Positions 19,401 to 27,802 of a stretch of 64,000 nucleotides of DNA are shown in pieces; position 1 is the first letter of the stretch; every line of letters begins with the position of its first letter. Source of the DNA: Kalymmatonema gypsitolerans NIES-4073 (lineage in GTDB: Bacteria; Cyanobacteriota; Cyanobacteriia; Cyanobacteriales; Nostocaceae); contig NZ_AP018264.1 of assembly GCF_002368435.1 (NCBI RefSeq), positions 62,001 through 126,000 on the forward strand, read 5' to 3'. Position numbers and translations under genes: made by a program. The notes beneath the pieces were generated by a model. The model worked only from the letters and a program-made list of their open reading frames with translations, made no database searches and was not told where the DNA came from.

Positions 19401-22400
19401 GTGAGACTAGTAATGATAAAAGTAGCGATCGCCAAAATAAAGTTTCTAATTTCGCCTTTGCTGCTTTTCCTCAAGAGATTATCAGTCAGTTAGATACACT
19501 CAAGTTTACCGAGTTTAGTATCACTGGATTTGACCGGAATAATGAGTTTTTTAATAAAAATCAACCTCAGAGTATTCGATTTAATCTAGCTGAAGATGGA
19601 AAAAGTGTAATTGAAATCCAGAATCAAGAGGGTAATTACGAAACATTTGGGAATATTGAACAAAGTAACGCCCGGCTACCAATTGGTACTATTGCGATTG
19701 GCAGTGTTGAAAAAGGTGAAGTATACACCACCTCTGTTACAACCAAAGTACCCGGATTACCAGAACTCACTTTCAAAGTAGGCGAAGTTAATAAGTTTGG
19801 AAATTCCCAAAGGTTTAATAATGAACCTGTAATGTTAACAATCGAAAAGGTTGACCTGATTCGGGAAGACTATACTATTTATCTTCAAAATGGTAATAAA
19901 CCTGAAAAACTAGGCAATATTGATAAAGAATCAATCAAAGAAGGTATTGCTCAAGGCTGGCTAACAGAAAAGCCTGGGAATGGGCAACAGTTACATCTTA
20001 AAATTCAAACTATCATCACTGGACAAAATGCCTATGCTATAGCAGAGACATCTCAGAATAATCTGTTACGAATTAATATTACGAATCCAAAGTACAAAAA
20101 ACAGGAAATTAACAACCAAGTATTTCAAGAAACTTTAGTTAGGGCATTTGATAAAAAGCACGTTTATATTGCTAAAATTGGTGACCAATCACTCGGTATC
20201 ATTGGTCAGCATAATGAACGTCTCGAAGCTGATTTAAATAAAGGAAATATACAAAAACAGTGGCAAAGGAAAGAAAGTAGCACTGTACAAAAATTAATTG
20301 ATACGGGCATTATTCGCCCAAACCAACAACGAACCACTATCCCTGTACAGATTACCAGTAATGAAAGTACCTGTAAAATAATTATTAATCCAGAAACAGT
20401 ACAGTATCCCGACAAATGGGTTAAACGCAGTCAGCTTATAAGTAATGAAAAGCCTGTCAGAGACGAGCAGCAGGAAAAACGCAACCAAATACTCGGTAAA
20501 ATTAACGAACGCCCTACAATCATGTTCCAAGATAAAGAGCAAAAATTAGTAGGGCTTTTAGGATTAGCAGTTGATGAAAATATAGCCGAAAAAACCAAAA
20601 AGTATCTCGAAAAAGTAGGAGTATCATACGAACAGCTTCCTGTATCACAAGCTCGGTTAGAAGCTAAAAAAGGAATGACTGTATTCGTACTTGATGAAAC
20701 TACTATCAGCAGCGAATTAAGACAAACCTTTATTAACCGTGCTGGTGGTCATATCAAAAGTGCAGATATACCCTCACAACCCACTCCAATTATTGCCCAA
20801 CAAACTGTATATTTTTATAATCCAAATCAACAATATGGTTCGCCCGATGGATCGCTCTTAGAAACTAAAGAAGCTTTTGGATTAGTAGTTCCCGCACAAG
20901 ACGCGATCGCTGTAGCCACTTGGTTAGAATCAAAATCTACTGAAAACGACTATTTTATTGAGAGTAACACAGCTACATTTATTTTTAATAAAAATGAGAT
21001 TAGTGAGAAAATAAACAAAGAATTAAATACTTTGCTTGGAGAAGCTATTAATATTGGTGAAGTTGATGGTTTTGACCGCTACGAACAGCTTAGTGCAGAG
21101 TTAAATCAAAAAGTTGCAACTGAAGGTAGTCTTTTAAAATTAAACCATATTCCAGAAAATAGTGATTACCAAAAAGCTCTAAAAGCACTTCCCAACCGTC
21201 CAAGAGAACTCAATCAAAAAGATTCTCCAGTACCAATTGTTCCCGCTAAAGCTTTATCTGAAAAGAATACAACTAATATTCAATTGAATACTAACGCCAC
21301 AGTTGCAGGAATTTCACAAGTCTATCAAAACGCGGTTGAGATACAAGTAATAACGGATATACAAGCAGAAGCTAAGAATCAACCAATATTATTACCCAAC
21401 TCACGTCAAGCCAATCCAACTAAAGCTATCGAAATATTGGGTAAGGTAAGCGAGGAAAAAGTAGACCAGCTGCGATCGCATCTTGAAACCCACCTCAAAC
21501 CCATACTTGAAAATGACAAATCCAACTATGCACCACTGAGACAAGTCGCCTGGGTCGGTGCAAAATGGGATTTGAAGGATAAAGACTTTAAGCCAGGGGT
21601 GCAGGACGACTCTTTGATGGAACTTGTCAAACAAGTATATCCTGACGCTGATATTGTGCTGGTAACTTATTCCGAGAACCCCGGTGCTGGCATAAACTAT
21701 CACCGCGATGACTCCTACGCCGCGACGGAAGCCCGCAACATTAATATCGGAAATTCTGACTGGGGCTATCGCGCTGCTAAGGAACGAATGGCATGGACTA
21801 GGGAAGAGAATCAGGACGCACCATACCAAGAGTTTAAACTTGAGTCGGGTACAGTAACCCGCTTTAACTGCAAGAACGAACACGCTGCACTGAATACTGA
21901 GGCTGGTAGATGGTCTATCAACATCTGGTCAATTAAAAATGACCTGGGCAGAGAAAACAGCGTTCGCCAAAAATTTGAGAACTTCCTCACCTCAAACCAA
22001 CCTCCGCGTGCGGTAGTCCAAAGCAACAACGACCTCACCATCAAAGCTAACGAGTGGACACCAGGGGGAGAAATTAAAGTAGAGCGCAGTTATACCAGCC
22101 TCAGAGAAGTCGCCCAAAACATACCCTCACACCCTTCAAACCAACCAACTGTCGAAGAAATTATCGCCATTGGCAATTCCACTGCGGTACGCGCTGCTAA
22201 TCCTCAGATTCCAGACAACCCGGTTATATCTGGCAAACCAGTACCAATGGTTTATACGCTGCATCTGCACGGCGAAGCTGCCACGATACCAGTTAAAACA
22301 ACCATTGATGCTATGCGCGGACACGGTAGGATACACACTACCAGAGGTGTAGACTACCAAAAAACTTATGGTATCAATGAGGGAGATATTGCGATCGCCC

Positions 22401-24223
22401 AAGGTAAAAACGGCGAGCAAGTTGCTTTTCGGGTAGGTAAGCAATACAAAATTACCACCCAAATGATCCAAGACCCAAGTTACCAGCAAGCCTGGGCGAG
22501 ATGGGAGAAGCATTCACCAAAAGAACTTACCCAAACTCAAGCGAGTAAGAGTCAGGTATATGGCTTATTCATGGAGCCACTAGGAGATTATGTCAATGGC
22601 AAAATTGTTCCGTTCCCAACCATCCAAAAACAACCTGCAACTCCAGTAAATATCAGCCCCGACTCCAAAGATGGGCTGGGAGTAGCACTCAGCCTTGCCA
22701 CTGCACTCGCCAAAGAACAAGGCAAGCTGCAAAACGATTACCAAGTTTCAGTCAAAAATAATCCAGAAGCCCCCGCCGGGCAGTATGGAGTAGAAACCCA
22801 TGTCCAAAAACCTCAAGGGGTAGCATACGCATCCGCCGAACACGCATTTAATCACCAAAAGCAGTTGCATCCATCAGTTGATGAATACCAGCTAATGGTA
22901 GAAGTGCTTCAGGCTAAACTCGAACAACACCCCCGGCTAACTGAGGCGATCGCCAAACGTGGGGGAGTCAATTGGTTAGAAAACTGTACAAGCATTACTA
23001 ATGCCCAGGATCAACAGTGGCAGGGTAAGGGTAAAGAATCCGCATTTATTCAAGCCCTTAGCGAAGCGTATATATATGTAGTTGCAAAATCACAACAAAC
23101 TACAGTACAAACCCAGCAGGACAAGTCCCAACAGACTGCTCTGCGGCCCACAAATCCACTGTCCCAACTCGAACCTATAAACGCCGCCGTCGCTGAACAC
23201 ATGAAAAAAGACATTGCGATGGCCCAAATAGCTACCCAGTTTATCGGTAAATCAGCTGCACCCCTTGATACAGCTTCAAGCACACGAAATTACGAGCAAG
23301 CATGGGGGGAACGTGCCAACACAGGAAATTACTCAAAAGAAGACATGATTATGGTGTCCGGATCTGGCCCGTGGCGTGGAGTAACAAGCGAGCAAATTGC
23401 CCAAACATTTGAAAATCACTATAAACCCTTACTTGATAAGGCAATAGCAGTGAAAAGCTCTTTTCTAGTCGGAAATGCACAAGGAACTGACCAATTAGTT
23501 CAAAATTATCTTCAAGAAAAAGGGTACAGAGTAGAACAAACTTCCCAAGGATACGCAGTATTTAATCCTGTAGAAAACACCAAAGTTAGTAGCGATATTA
23601 TTTCTACTAATACACAAGTATCAGATAACTCATTAATTTCTAACGACAAGAACATTTTTTCATCACAACAAAGCCAACAACCAAATATTAACCAAGCACT
23701 CGCATCACCTGCTCAACCCAAAATACAGCAAGTTGGAGTGATGGATAGCATTATCGAGCGGATGAAAGCTAATACAGTGCAAAATCTCCAAGACTGGTAT
23801 ATAGCAGCTGAAAAACTCGGTAAATCAGACACATATCTCAATAGAATTCAGGAGATAACTAATTTATACATTCAAGAAAATATTAGTCTTGAGAATGCTT
23901 TTAAGGCAATGGAACAAGACATTAAAGAATTAGAAAAAGTTAATGAGATGACCAGTCTTGCTCAACGTGTAGTTAAGACAATTGGACAAGAGGATATTAA
24001 TGGCATTATGACAGTCCAAACAGAAAAATATCAGATTGCTACTCAAACTCAAAACCAAACTTATCTAGTTAAAGATAAAAAGGATAATATCTTGCTATAT
24101 GTCAAACAAGGAAAGACTCAAGTAAGTAACATTAGTGATGAAACATTACAAGATTTTCAATTTATGAGCGATCGCATCAATAATGCACTCAAAGATGTCA
24201 AAAAAGATTTAGTAGAAAGGTAA
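16478..24223 (+). CDS. Giant polyvalent protein with QDE-1/YonO-like RNA polymerase motifs
   Basis: A 2581-residue soluble protein with no signal peptide. Residues 125-545 carry, in order, G-G-I-I-S (131-135), R-F-G-W then K-Y-R-F-G-K-G-T-L (Lys190), F-R-S-P-F (Arg420) and R-D-Y-D-G-D (Asp539, 541, 543). This is the motif order of two-barrel RNA polymerases of the eukaryotic RdRP/QDE-1 and phage YonO group, whose metal-binding motif is D-x-D-G-D. Residues 800-1650 are beta-rich and unassigned. Then: a 2OG-Fe(II) oxygenase-like domain (H1742, D1744, H1802, R1811), an ASCH/PUA-like region (about 1925-2015), a NADAR-like region (about 2075-2200, S-A-E-H-A-F), a SLOG-like region (about 2290-2375, G-N-A-Q-G-T-D) and a coiled C-terminus. 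The arrangement fits polyvalent proteins of conjugative elements. The polymerase and oxygenase calls are firmer than ASCH or NADAR. Confidence 0.8.
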   Translation: MTIQAKHFDTRLNQWIHTDGNTNNPDSLLKEELNNTLLEYFFPGVNFSFGHMDEKSTMEQLTNNPKGHKLLLSSKTRLLYGPEECLDTIRQLCPDNKDRGAYGSIFLGSCRNVVNKELNILIVDDNNGENGGIISNDQAYRLTGDCYGQISKDLYHELTKHQKGDKYRVIQHRFGWTNRDGDDQKYRFGKGTLRPANLEQILNYQDPNNLIKIDLILPLSAFKGTDKDNPNGPTKPQIQPGLYRQNIWLGEKSQSELGKTAISQLLASFPNGLKDFTEQLELEAKKLKEAQDDPRQLAQLYCEKYEKRKAFLEEQATTLEEQAAEDPTVAEELETLRDRIAIDSFIYKLIKADLQGEGQLLETEKVQRELARFVQNEWKEIAIGKTLTFERAMVIPSKDLQNGEISIPHYQDGEEVLNFRSPFLNSNGLCVSTNKIVEDILGPDGQPLAGAIAVSDETSDRIYNRLNEQIKSILSEAQGKNLQLEGIENYLDKSISKLETRDKIEFTNKFNQYILELKSAGYELEILPQESEQERQARDYDGDCIGFERASKYPNLTIEAKERNLPENAYAPTVKLKKQSFYQEDGSQPEFEEIAIHMSDGISVGVINNHLTAIEALESEITILKNFGSEKDSIEYVQQVAKHYEDLFKTEAWAKSKGIEGKEISSKYRSYMEEFIKTVRQEPTNTLVAMNINTQMYREMIAEAAFQNQIAVDLFKSAKKPEIEIIRNNSRILHREVNYIKDKKKDVYIDNTIQPTGYSPVELLIAQTNQYFEKARLESREIVQFQALFKGIEFSHEQRLRATLIKKEFDKSFNRASELSKQKETEKGPSANITLANGNQVSITNLLQYDNEFIWKANTITIKVSEISEDKRNINHPHKYLVYAQINDEAENGKPKFRKLGTLAREQENKLEEIGITLGQEVKSNKISFQPELSEGQIKLLYQKAYQIAEEFYNSIPEDQKLTMAAATWAVSTTRETSNDKSSDRQNKVSNFAFAAFPQEIISQLDTLKFTEFSITGFDRNNEFFNKNQPQSIRFNLAEDGKSVIEIQNQEGNYETFGNIEQSNARLPIGTIAIGSVEKGEVYTTSVTTKVPGLPELTFKVGEVNKFGNSQRFNNEPVMLTIEKVDLIREDYTIYLQNGNKPEKLGNIDKESIKEGIAQGWLTEKPGNGQQLHLKIQTIITGQNAYAIAETSQNNLLRINITNPKYKKQEINNQVFQETLVRAFDKKHVYIAKIGDQSLGIIGQHNERLEADLNKGNIQKQWQRKESSTVQKLIDTGIIRPNQQRTTIPVQITSNESTCKIIINPETVQYPDKWVKRSQLISNEKPVRDEQQEKRNQILGKINERPTIMFQDKEQKLVGLLGLAVDENIAEKTKKYLEKVGVSYEQLPVSQARLEAKKGMTVFVLDETTISSELRQTFINRAGGHIKSADIPSQPTPIIAQQTVYFYNPNQQYGSPDGSLLETKEAFGLVVPAQDAIAVATWLESKSTENDYFIESNTATFIFNKNEISEKINKELNTLLGEAINIGEVDGFDRYEQLSAELNQKVATEGSLLKLNHIPENSDYQKALKALPNRPRELNQKDSPVPIVPAKALSEKNTTNIQLNTNATVAGISQVYQNAVEIQVITDIQAEAKNQPILLPNSRQANPTKAIEILGKVSEEKVDQLRSHLETHLKPILENDKSNYAPLRQVAWVGAKWDLKDKDFKPGVQDDSLMELVKQVYPDADIVLVTYSENPGAGINYHRDDSYAATEARNINIGNSDWGYRAAKERMAWTREENQDAPYQEFKLESGTVTRFNCKNEHAALNTEAGRWSINIWSIKNDLGRENSVRQKFENFLTSNQPPRAVVQSNNDLTIKANEWTPGGEIKVERSYTSLREVAQNIPSHPSNQPTVEEIIAIGNSTAVRAANPQIPDNPVISGKPVPMVYTLHLHGEAATIPVKTTIDAMRGHGRIHTTRGVDYQKTYGINEGDIAIAQGKNGEQVAFRVGKQYKITTQMIQDPSYQQAWARWEKHSPKELTQTQASKSQVYGLFMEPLGDYVNGKIVPFPTIQKQPATPVNISPDSKDGLGVALSLATALAKEQGKLQNDYQVSVKNNPEAPAGQYGVETHVQKPQGVAYASAEHAFNHQKQLHPSVDEYQLMVEVLQAKLEQHPRLTEAIAKRGGVNWLENCTSITNAQDQQWQGKGKESAFIQALSEAYIYVVAKSQQTTVQTQQDKSQQTALRPTNPLSQLEPINAAVAEHMKKDIAMAQIATQFIGKSAAPLDTASSTRNYEQAWGERANTGNYSKEDMIMVSGSGPWRGVTSEQIAQTFENHYKPLLDKAIAVKSSFLVGNAQGTDQLVQNYLQEKGYRVEQTSQGYAVFNPVENTKVSSDIISTNTQVSDNSLISNDKNIFSSQQSQQPNINQALASPAQPKIQQVGVMDSIIERMKANTVQNLQDWYIAAEKLGKSDTYLNRIQEITNLYIQENISLENAFKAMEQDIKELEKVNEMTSLAQRVVKTIGQEDINGIMTVQTEKYQIATQTQNQTYLVKDKKDNILLYVKQGKTQVSNISDETLQDFQFMSDRINNALKDVKKDLVER

Positions 24224-24230
24224 TTTTATT

Positions 24231-25001
24231 ATGAAAGAATTAATCGAGTTTCCAGTAGAAGGTTTAACTCCAGCAATGCAAGCTTGTCTCCTCAGAGAAT
24301 TAATCGCACAGCTTAATATACCTGATGAGAAATTTGAAGAATATGCAAAAAATCCTCCAACTGCTGAGGAACGACAAGAGGCTGTGTTAAAGTTAAATTC
24401 AGAAATGAGTAGAATCAGTGAAATAGCGCAAGAGGAAGTAAAGTTAAGCTCCACAGAAATAAAACCTATCAATTTTGTTAATCCAGTTAGTCCAGAGTCA
24501 TCTTTACAACCCGAAGTAAGCCAGTCTAAAAACAATACAATTGAACCAGACGTTCTAAAAAACTTTACAGATAAAAATGACGACAATAATGGCGACCTAG
24601 TAGAAGAAGATCAACACGATCAAGTACAATCTATTATCGCTAATTTCCAAATTCAACAATTTGTTATCCCTGTAATTTTAGACCGCTTAAATATATTTGG
24701 AAAACCAGATAAAGAGACACAAAGTATCCTTTATAAAAGTGAGACATATACTGCAAGTCTAAAATCAGAAGAAGATTCACAAACTCTTAGCCTTGATAGA
24801 AATTCGCCTGATTCAGAAGCAAGTCAAGAAGCACTCCTAGCATCTCGCAATCATAGCTCAGAGAATTACTCTATTATCATCAATAACCTTACCCATAATG
24901 AATTTGAACGGTTTAAGGCTCTGTTCGATGAGCAACAAGCACACTGCGAACAGAACCAACAACAATTCAAAAACCAGGATGCTGTTCAAGAGATAGATTA
25001 A
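24231..25001 (+). CDS. Acidic hypothetical protein downstream of the giant gene
   Basis: A 256-residue acidic protein, not recognised. It starts 7 bp after the giant gene's stop, with GAAAGG just upstream overlapping that stop, so the two are one transcript. The N-terminus (P-V-E-G-L-T-P-A-M-Q-A-C-L-L-R-E-L-I-A-Q-L) is amphipathic and helical; the middle is low-complexity, rich in S, E and N; the end reads H-N-E-F-E-R-F-K-A-L-F-D-E-Q-Q-A. No membrane segment or enzyme motif is present. It may be an adaptor or chaperone for the giant protein; that is inference from the tight linkage. Confidence 0.72.
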   Translation: MKELIEFPVEGLTPAMQACLLRELIAQLNIPDEKFEEYAKNPPTAEERQEAVLKLNSEMSRISEIAQEEVKLSSTEIKPINFVNPVSPESSLQPEVSQSKNNTIEPDVLKNFTDKNDDNNGDLVEEDQHDQVQSIIANFQIQQFVIPVILDRLNIFGKPDKETQSILYKSETYTASLKSEEDSQTLSLDRNSPDSEASQEALLASRNHSSENYSIIINNLTHNEFERFKALFDEQQAHCEQNQQQFKNQDAVQEID

Positions 25002-25002
25002 A

Positions 25003-25248
25003 TTAAATCAACCCAAAGCACACACCATAAGAAAAAGCTATAAACCCCAAAACTAGCTTGTTATTAAAACTCAAGGGAGTTTTGGGGCAAATAACAACCG
25101 CAACAGAAAAATAGTAAAAAGACGCAGTAAAGTCAAACAAACTTGTCGGGTTAACAGGTAATCTGCCTAACCCGACCAAACATAGCATTCCTATTAAAGA
25201 CCAAACAACAATATTTTCTATCCATCCTAAAAGTTGATTTAAATTCAT
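25003..25248 (-). CDS. Small membrane protein
   Basis: An 81-residue protein with about three hydrophobic segments (N-I-V-V-W-S-L-I-G-M-L-C-L-V-G-L-G, S-F-Y-Y-F-S-V-A-V-V-I and L-V-L-G-F-I-A-F-S-Y-G-V). No family was recognised. It is convergent with the preceding gene, the two stops lying one base apart. Its size and topology resemble small membrane proteins of plasmid transfer regions, but that is weak evidence. Confidence 0.55.
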   Translation of the reverse strand: MNLNQLLGWIENIVVWSLIGMLCLVGLGRLPVNPTSLFDFTASFYYFSVAVVICPKTPLSFNNKLVLGFIAFSYGVCFGLI

Positions 25249-25504
25249 AAAAAATCGTTTATTACTCCCTAAGTTTGATAAATACTATTAAAACTAAAAC
25301 TGATCAATAAAATTGCCTAGTAAATAGATTGCTTAATGAAAACTACACAAACCATCCAATCACTTTGTAAATTTTTTAAAATTAAAAATAAAGTTTTTAA
25401 ATAAGCTGATTAATTTATAGTAACTGTAAAGATTAAGAAACAGTAAAAAGTAAGTGGTATAAGTATTATTATCAGGGACAATACTAAACCAAACAGTATG
25501 TAAT

Positions 25505-26293
25505 ATGAAACCTATTAATGTTGTCATCATTGAAAATGAGAACATATCTAGGGTTGGCGCGGCAGCAATATTATCTGAAACTGGTAAAATCCAGGTATGT
25601 GGCCTTGCTAAAACCGGAAAAGAAGGAATAGAAATTGTTGACCAACAAAAGCCAGATATCGTGGTGATAAATATTGATTTACCTGATATCAATGGCACTG
25701 ATGTCATAAGTTTAATCAAATGCAAACACACGTCAATTAAAATAGTGGTTATGACTGCAAATAGCAGCCGAGATACCATTAACGCAGCAATTAGTAATGG
25801 CGCAGACTGCTACTACTGTAAAAATAATGCCAGAGAAGAAGTAGGAGAAAGATTCATTGAAGCAGTAATGGCTGCATACAATAATGAATCATGGATTGAC
25901 CCAACTATTAATCGCATTTTGATTGATAATCTTAGGTCAAATGACACAGCCGATAGAGATTCACTAGATTTGTTAAGTGATTTTTCTAATAAAGAAATTA
26001 CAGTTCTCAAATTAGCGGCTGGTGGCATGAAAAATAATGAAATTGCTAATGTCATGTATGTTTCCGAAGGTACAGTCAGGTCATATTTACATAATTCATT
26101 TATCAAGTTGGGAGTCAAAGATAGATTAAACGCTATCCGTGAAGCTATCCGCCTGGGAATCCTCAGCTTTGCAGACATGAAAATCGAAGAAGAAGTTACT
26201 CAAGCAACCCACACCAAAGTCAAAACCAACCAAAATAGTCAAAAGGATACAGCTAAAACGAGTAATAAGGGATACAAAGGCTGGGTTGCCTAG
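25505..26293 (+). CDS. NarL/FixJ-type response regulator with degenerate receiver
   Basis: A 262-residue protein with an N-terminal receiver-like domain (residues 1-120) and a C-terminal LuxR-type HTH (around 165-225: E-I-T-V-L-K-L-A-A-G-G-M-K-N-N-E-I-A, then S-E-G-T-V-R-S-Y-L-H-N-S-F-I-K-L-G-V-K-D-R). The receiver lacks the usual acid pocket (I-E-N-E-N in place of the D-D pair) and the phosphorylation Asp is replaced by Asn56 in V-I-N-I-D-L-P. The switch Thr (V-M-T-A) and Lys (Y-C-K-N) remain. It therefore probably works without aspartate phosphorylation, as in other pseudo-receiver regulators. No histidine kinase lies nearby. A basic, disordered tail follows. The target genes are unknown. 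Confidence 0.9.
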   Translation: MKPINVVIIENENISRVGAAAILSETGKIQVCGLAKTGKEGIEIVDQQKPDIVVINIDLPDINGTDVISLIKCKHTSIKIVVMTANSSRDTINAAISNGADCYYCKNNAREEVGERFIEAVMAAYNNESWIDPTINRILIDNLRSNDTADRDSLDLLSDFSNKEITVLKLAAGGMKNNEIANVMYVSEGTVRSYLHNSFIKLGVKDRLNAIREAIRLGILSFADMKIEEEVTQATHTKVKTNQNSQKDTAKTSNKGYKGWVA

Positions 26294-26297
26294 AAAA

Positions 26298-26918
26298 TTA
26301 ATCAACTGCAATTATGCAGCCGCCTGAATACTTCTTCTGCTGGCGGCAAGTTTTAATGATGGCAGCGTTTCTAACATAAATACTACGCGCTACTTTACCT
26401 TCATTGGATTTAGCCCAATCCAGAAGCTTTTTATCTTCGGGTTGTAAAATGGCAGATCCAAAAGCCGCCTGCTGAAAAGTTACACTTCCAGCAATAGTTT
26501 TATACGTAAAAACACCAATTGCAGTTCCTAAAGCCAGTACAAAACCCAACACTCCCGCTACTTGTGCCAATCGCCAATTACTTACACCCAAGAGAGGCAA
26601 TGCGCCACCAGCTTGCTTAGTCATCTTAATTAAATCCTTAGCAGCTTGGGCGATCGCACTTTTTTGTTGTTGTATTGCCACCTTAGAAGCACTATTTAAC
26701 TTATCGTCCACCATGTCAGTCCAACCCACCACAAGCGAGTCAAGCCTACCAGGTAACTGCTGCAACGCAAATTGGGTTGTTCCTAGTTCCGCATATAGGT
26801 TAAACAAGGGGTCATCAGGTCGAACGCCTAATTTAAGTATCCAATCAGTAACCTCTGCTTTCTTTTCTTCAGAATATTCTGCAATAACTTTTTCAACAAC
26901 TTTTGCAATATTGGTCAT
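26298..26918 (-). CDS. Membrane-anchored plasmid protein of unknown function
   Basis: A 206-residue protein with a helical N-terminal half (D-W-I-L-K-L-G-V-R-P-D-D-P-L-F-N-L-Y-A-E), a coiled segment of Q, K and A, and one strong membrane segment (V-A-G-V-L-G-F-V-L-A-L-G-T-A-I-G-V-F) near residue 130. The C-terminus contains two Cys (K-T-C-R-Q-Q, S-G-G-C-I-I). It lies 55 bp downstream of the second ParA-like ATPase gene on the same strand and could anchor that ATPase at the membrane. It is convergent with the response regulator, 4 bp apart. I do not recognise the family with certainty. Confidence 0.7.
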   Translation of the reverse strand: MTNIAKVVEKVIAEYSEEKKAEVTDWILKLGVRPDDPLFNLYAELGTTQFALQQLPGRLDSLVVGWTDMVDDKLNSASKVAIQQQKSAIAQAAKDLIKMTKQAGGALPLLGVSNWRLAQVAGVLGFVLALGTAIGVFTYKTIAGSVTFQQAAFGSAILQPEDKKLLDWAKSNEGKVARSIYVRNAAIIKTCRQQKKYSGGCIIAVD

Positions 26919-26973
26919 AGGTGGTTTAAATAATTAATTTAAAACCTCACTGTCAGTTTGGTAAAGCTCATAC

Positions 26974-27780
26974 TTACCATTCTTCAGATTCAATATCTTC
27001 ATTTACATCAAAATTGGAAGGATGTTGTTGATTTGTACCTACAGAAGCTAGTTCTGTACAGTGATTACCTAATCCTAAATAATTAGTAGCTATCTCATTA
27101 GTCACAATGGAGTTATGAAAATTCTCCATCCAGTTAAATACTATCGAACGCTGAATAGTATTAAGAGGCAAGTTACTTTCAATAAGTTGAGCATAGGGTA
27201 AACCAGTATCCTCAAGCAACTCGTAAAATTCGTTATGCAATCCCCCCAAAACTAGCTCTAAGCCATTTAATTTTTTAATATCAGCTTGGAATCTACTACC
27301 TTCATAGTATCGAAATTGCTTGCCAAAGTAATAGTTTTTGATAACAACATAGTCAACTTGACTACCAAAATGGTTGTATAAATCCTCAAGATAATCTTCA
27401 ACACAGTCTTTACGATGTGATATCGGGTGCAAGAAAGTAACGCGATATCCGAGATGGTTAAGATTTCCTATCAGTGAAATATCTTTATCAAAAAACTTTA
27501 ACTCTTGATGGTTTTGACCTGGCATATCTGTCAAAACTACATCAATATTTGGAAACATTTCTAAGTCCAGTAATAATCTATCCGAATCGCCCCTAGACAA
27601 TCCCAAATGGTTTATTTCAAAACCTTTTGTTTTATACATCGATAGCTTATTACGATAACCGTGGTAGAAAACACGCGCATTGCATTTACTTTTCAAGTAC
27701 AATTCCAGCAAGAGCCTAGAAACTGTGGACTTACCCACACGAGCATCACCCGATGTAATTACAAAACGCTTTCCAAACAT
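26974..27780 (-). CDS. ParA/MinD-like P-loop ATPase lacking the signature lysine
   Basis: A 268-residue ATPase. The P-loop reads I-T-S-G-D-A-R-V-G-K-S-T near residue 10; the deviant Walker A signature lysine of ParA proteins (K-G-G-V-G-K) is absent here. A Walker A' like strand V-V-L-T-D-M-P-G-Q lies around residue 90. It is clearly paralogous to the upstream gene (both have Q-V-D-Y-(T/V)-V-(V/I)-K-N near the middle). The ATG at 27780 is preferred over a TTG nine bases upstream. The loss of the signature lysine suggests a changed or absent dimer-dependent ATPase cycle. Its role, perhaps in plasmid positioning or a transfer complex, is inference. Confidence 0.8.
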   Translation of the reverse strand: MFGKRFVITSGDARVGKSTVSRLLLELYLKSKCNARVFYHGYRNKLSMYKTKGFEINHLGLSRGDSDRLLLDLEMFPNIDVVLTDMPGQNHQELKFFDKDISLIGNLNHLGYRVTFLHPISHRKDCVEDYLEDLYNHFGSQVDYVVIKNYYFGKQFRYYEGSRFQADIKKLNGLELVLGGLHNEFYELLEDTGLPYAQLIESNLPLNTIQRSIVFNWMENFHNSIVTNEIATNYLGLGNHCTELASVGTNQQHPSNFDVNEDIESEEW

Positions 27781-27802
27781 AAAAACCAAGCAACCTATTC
27801 AA

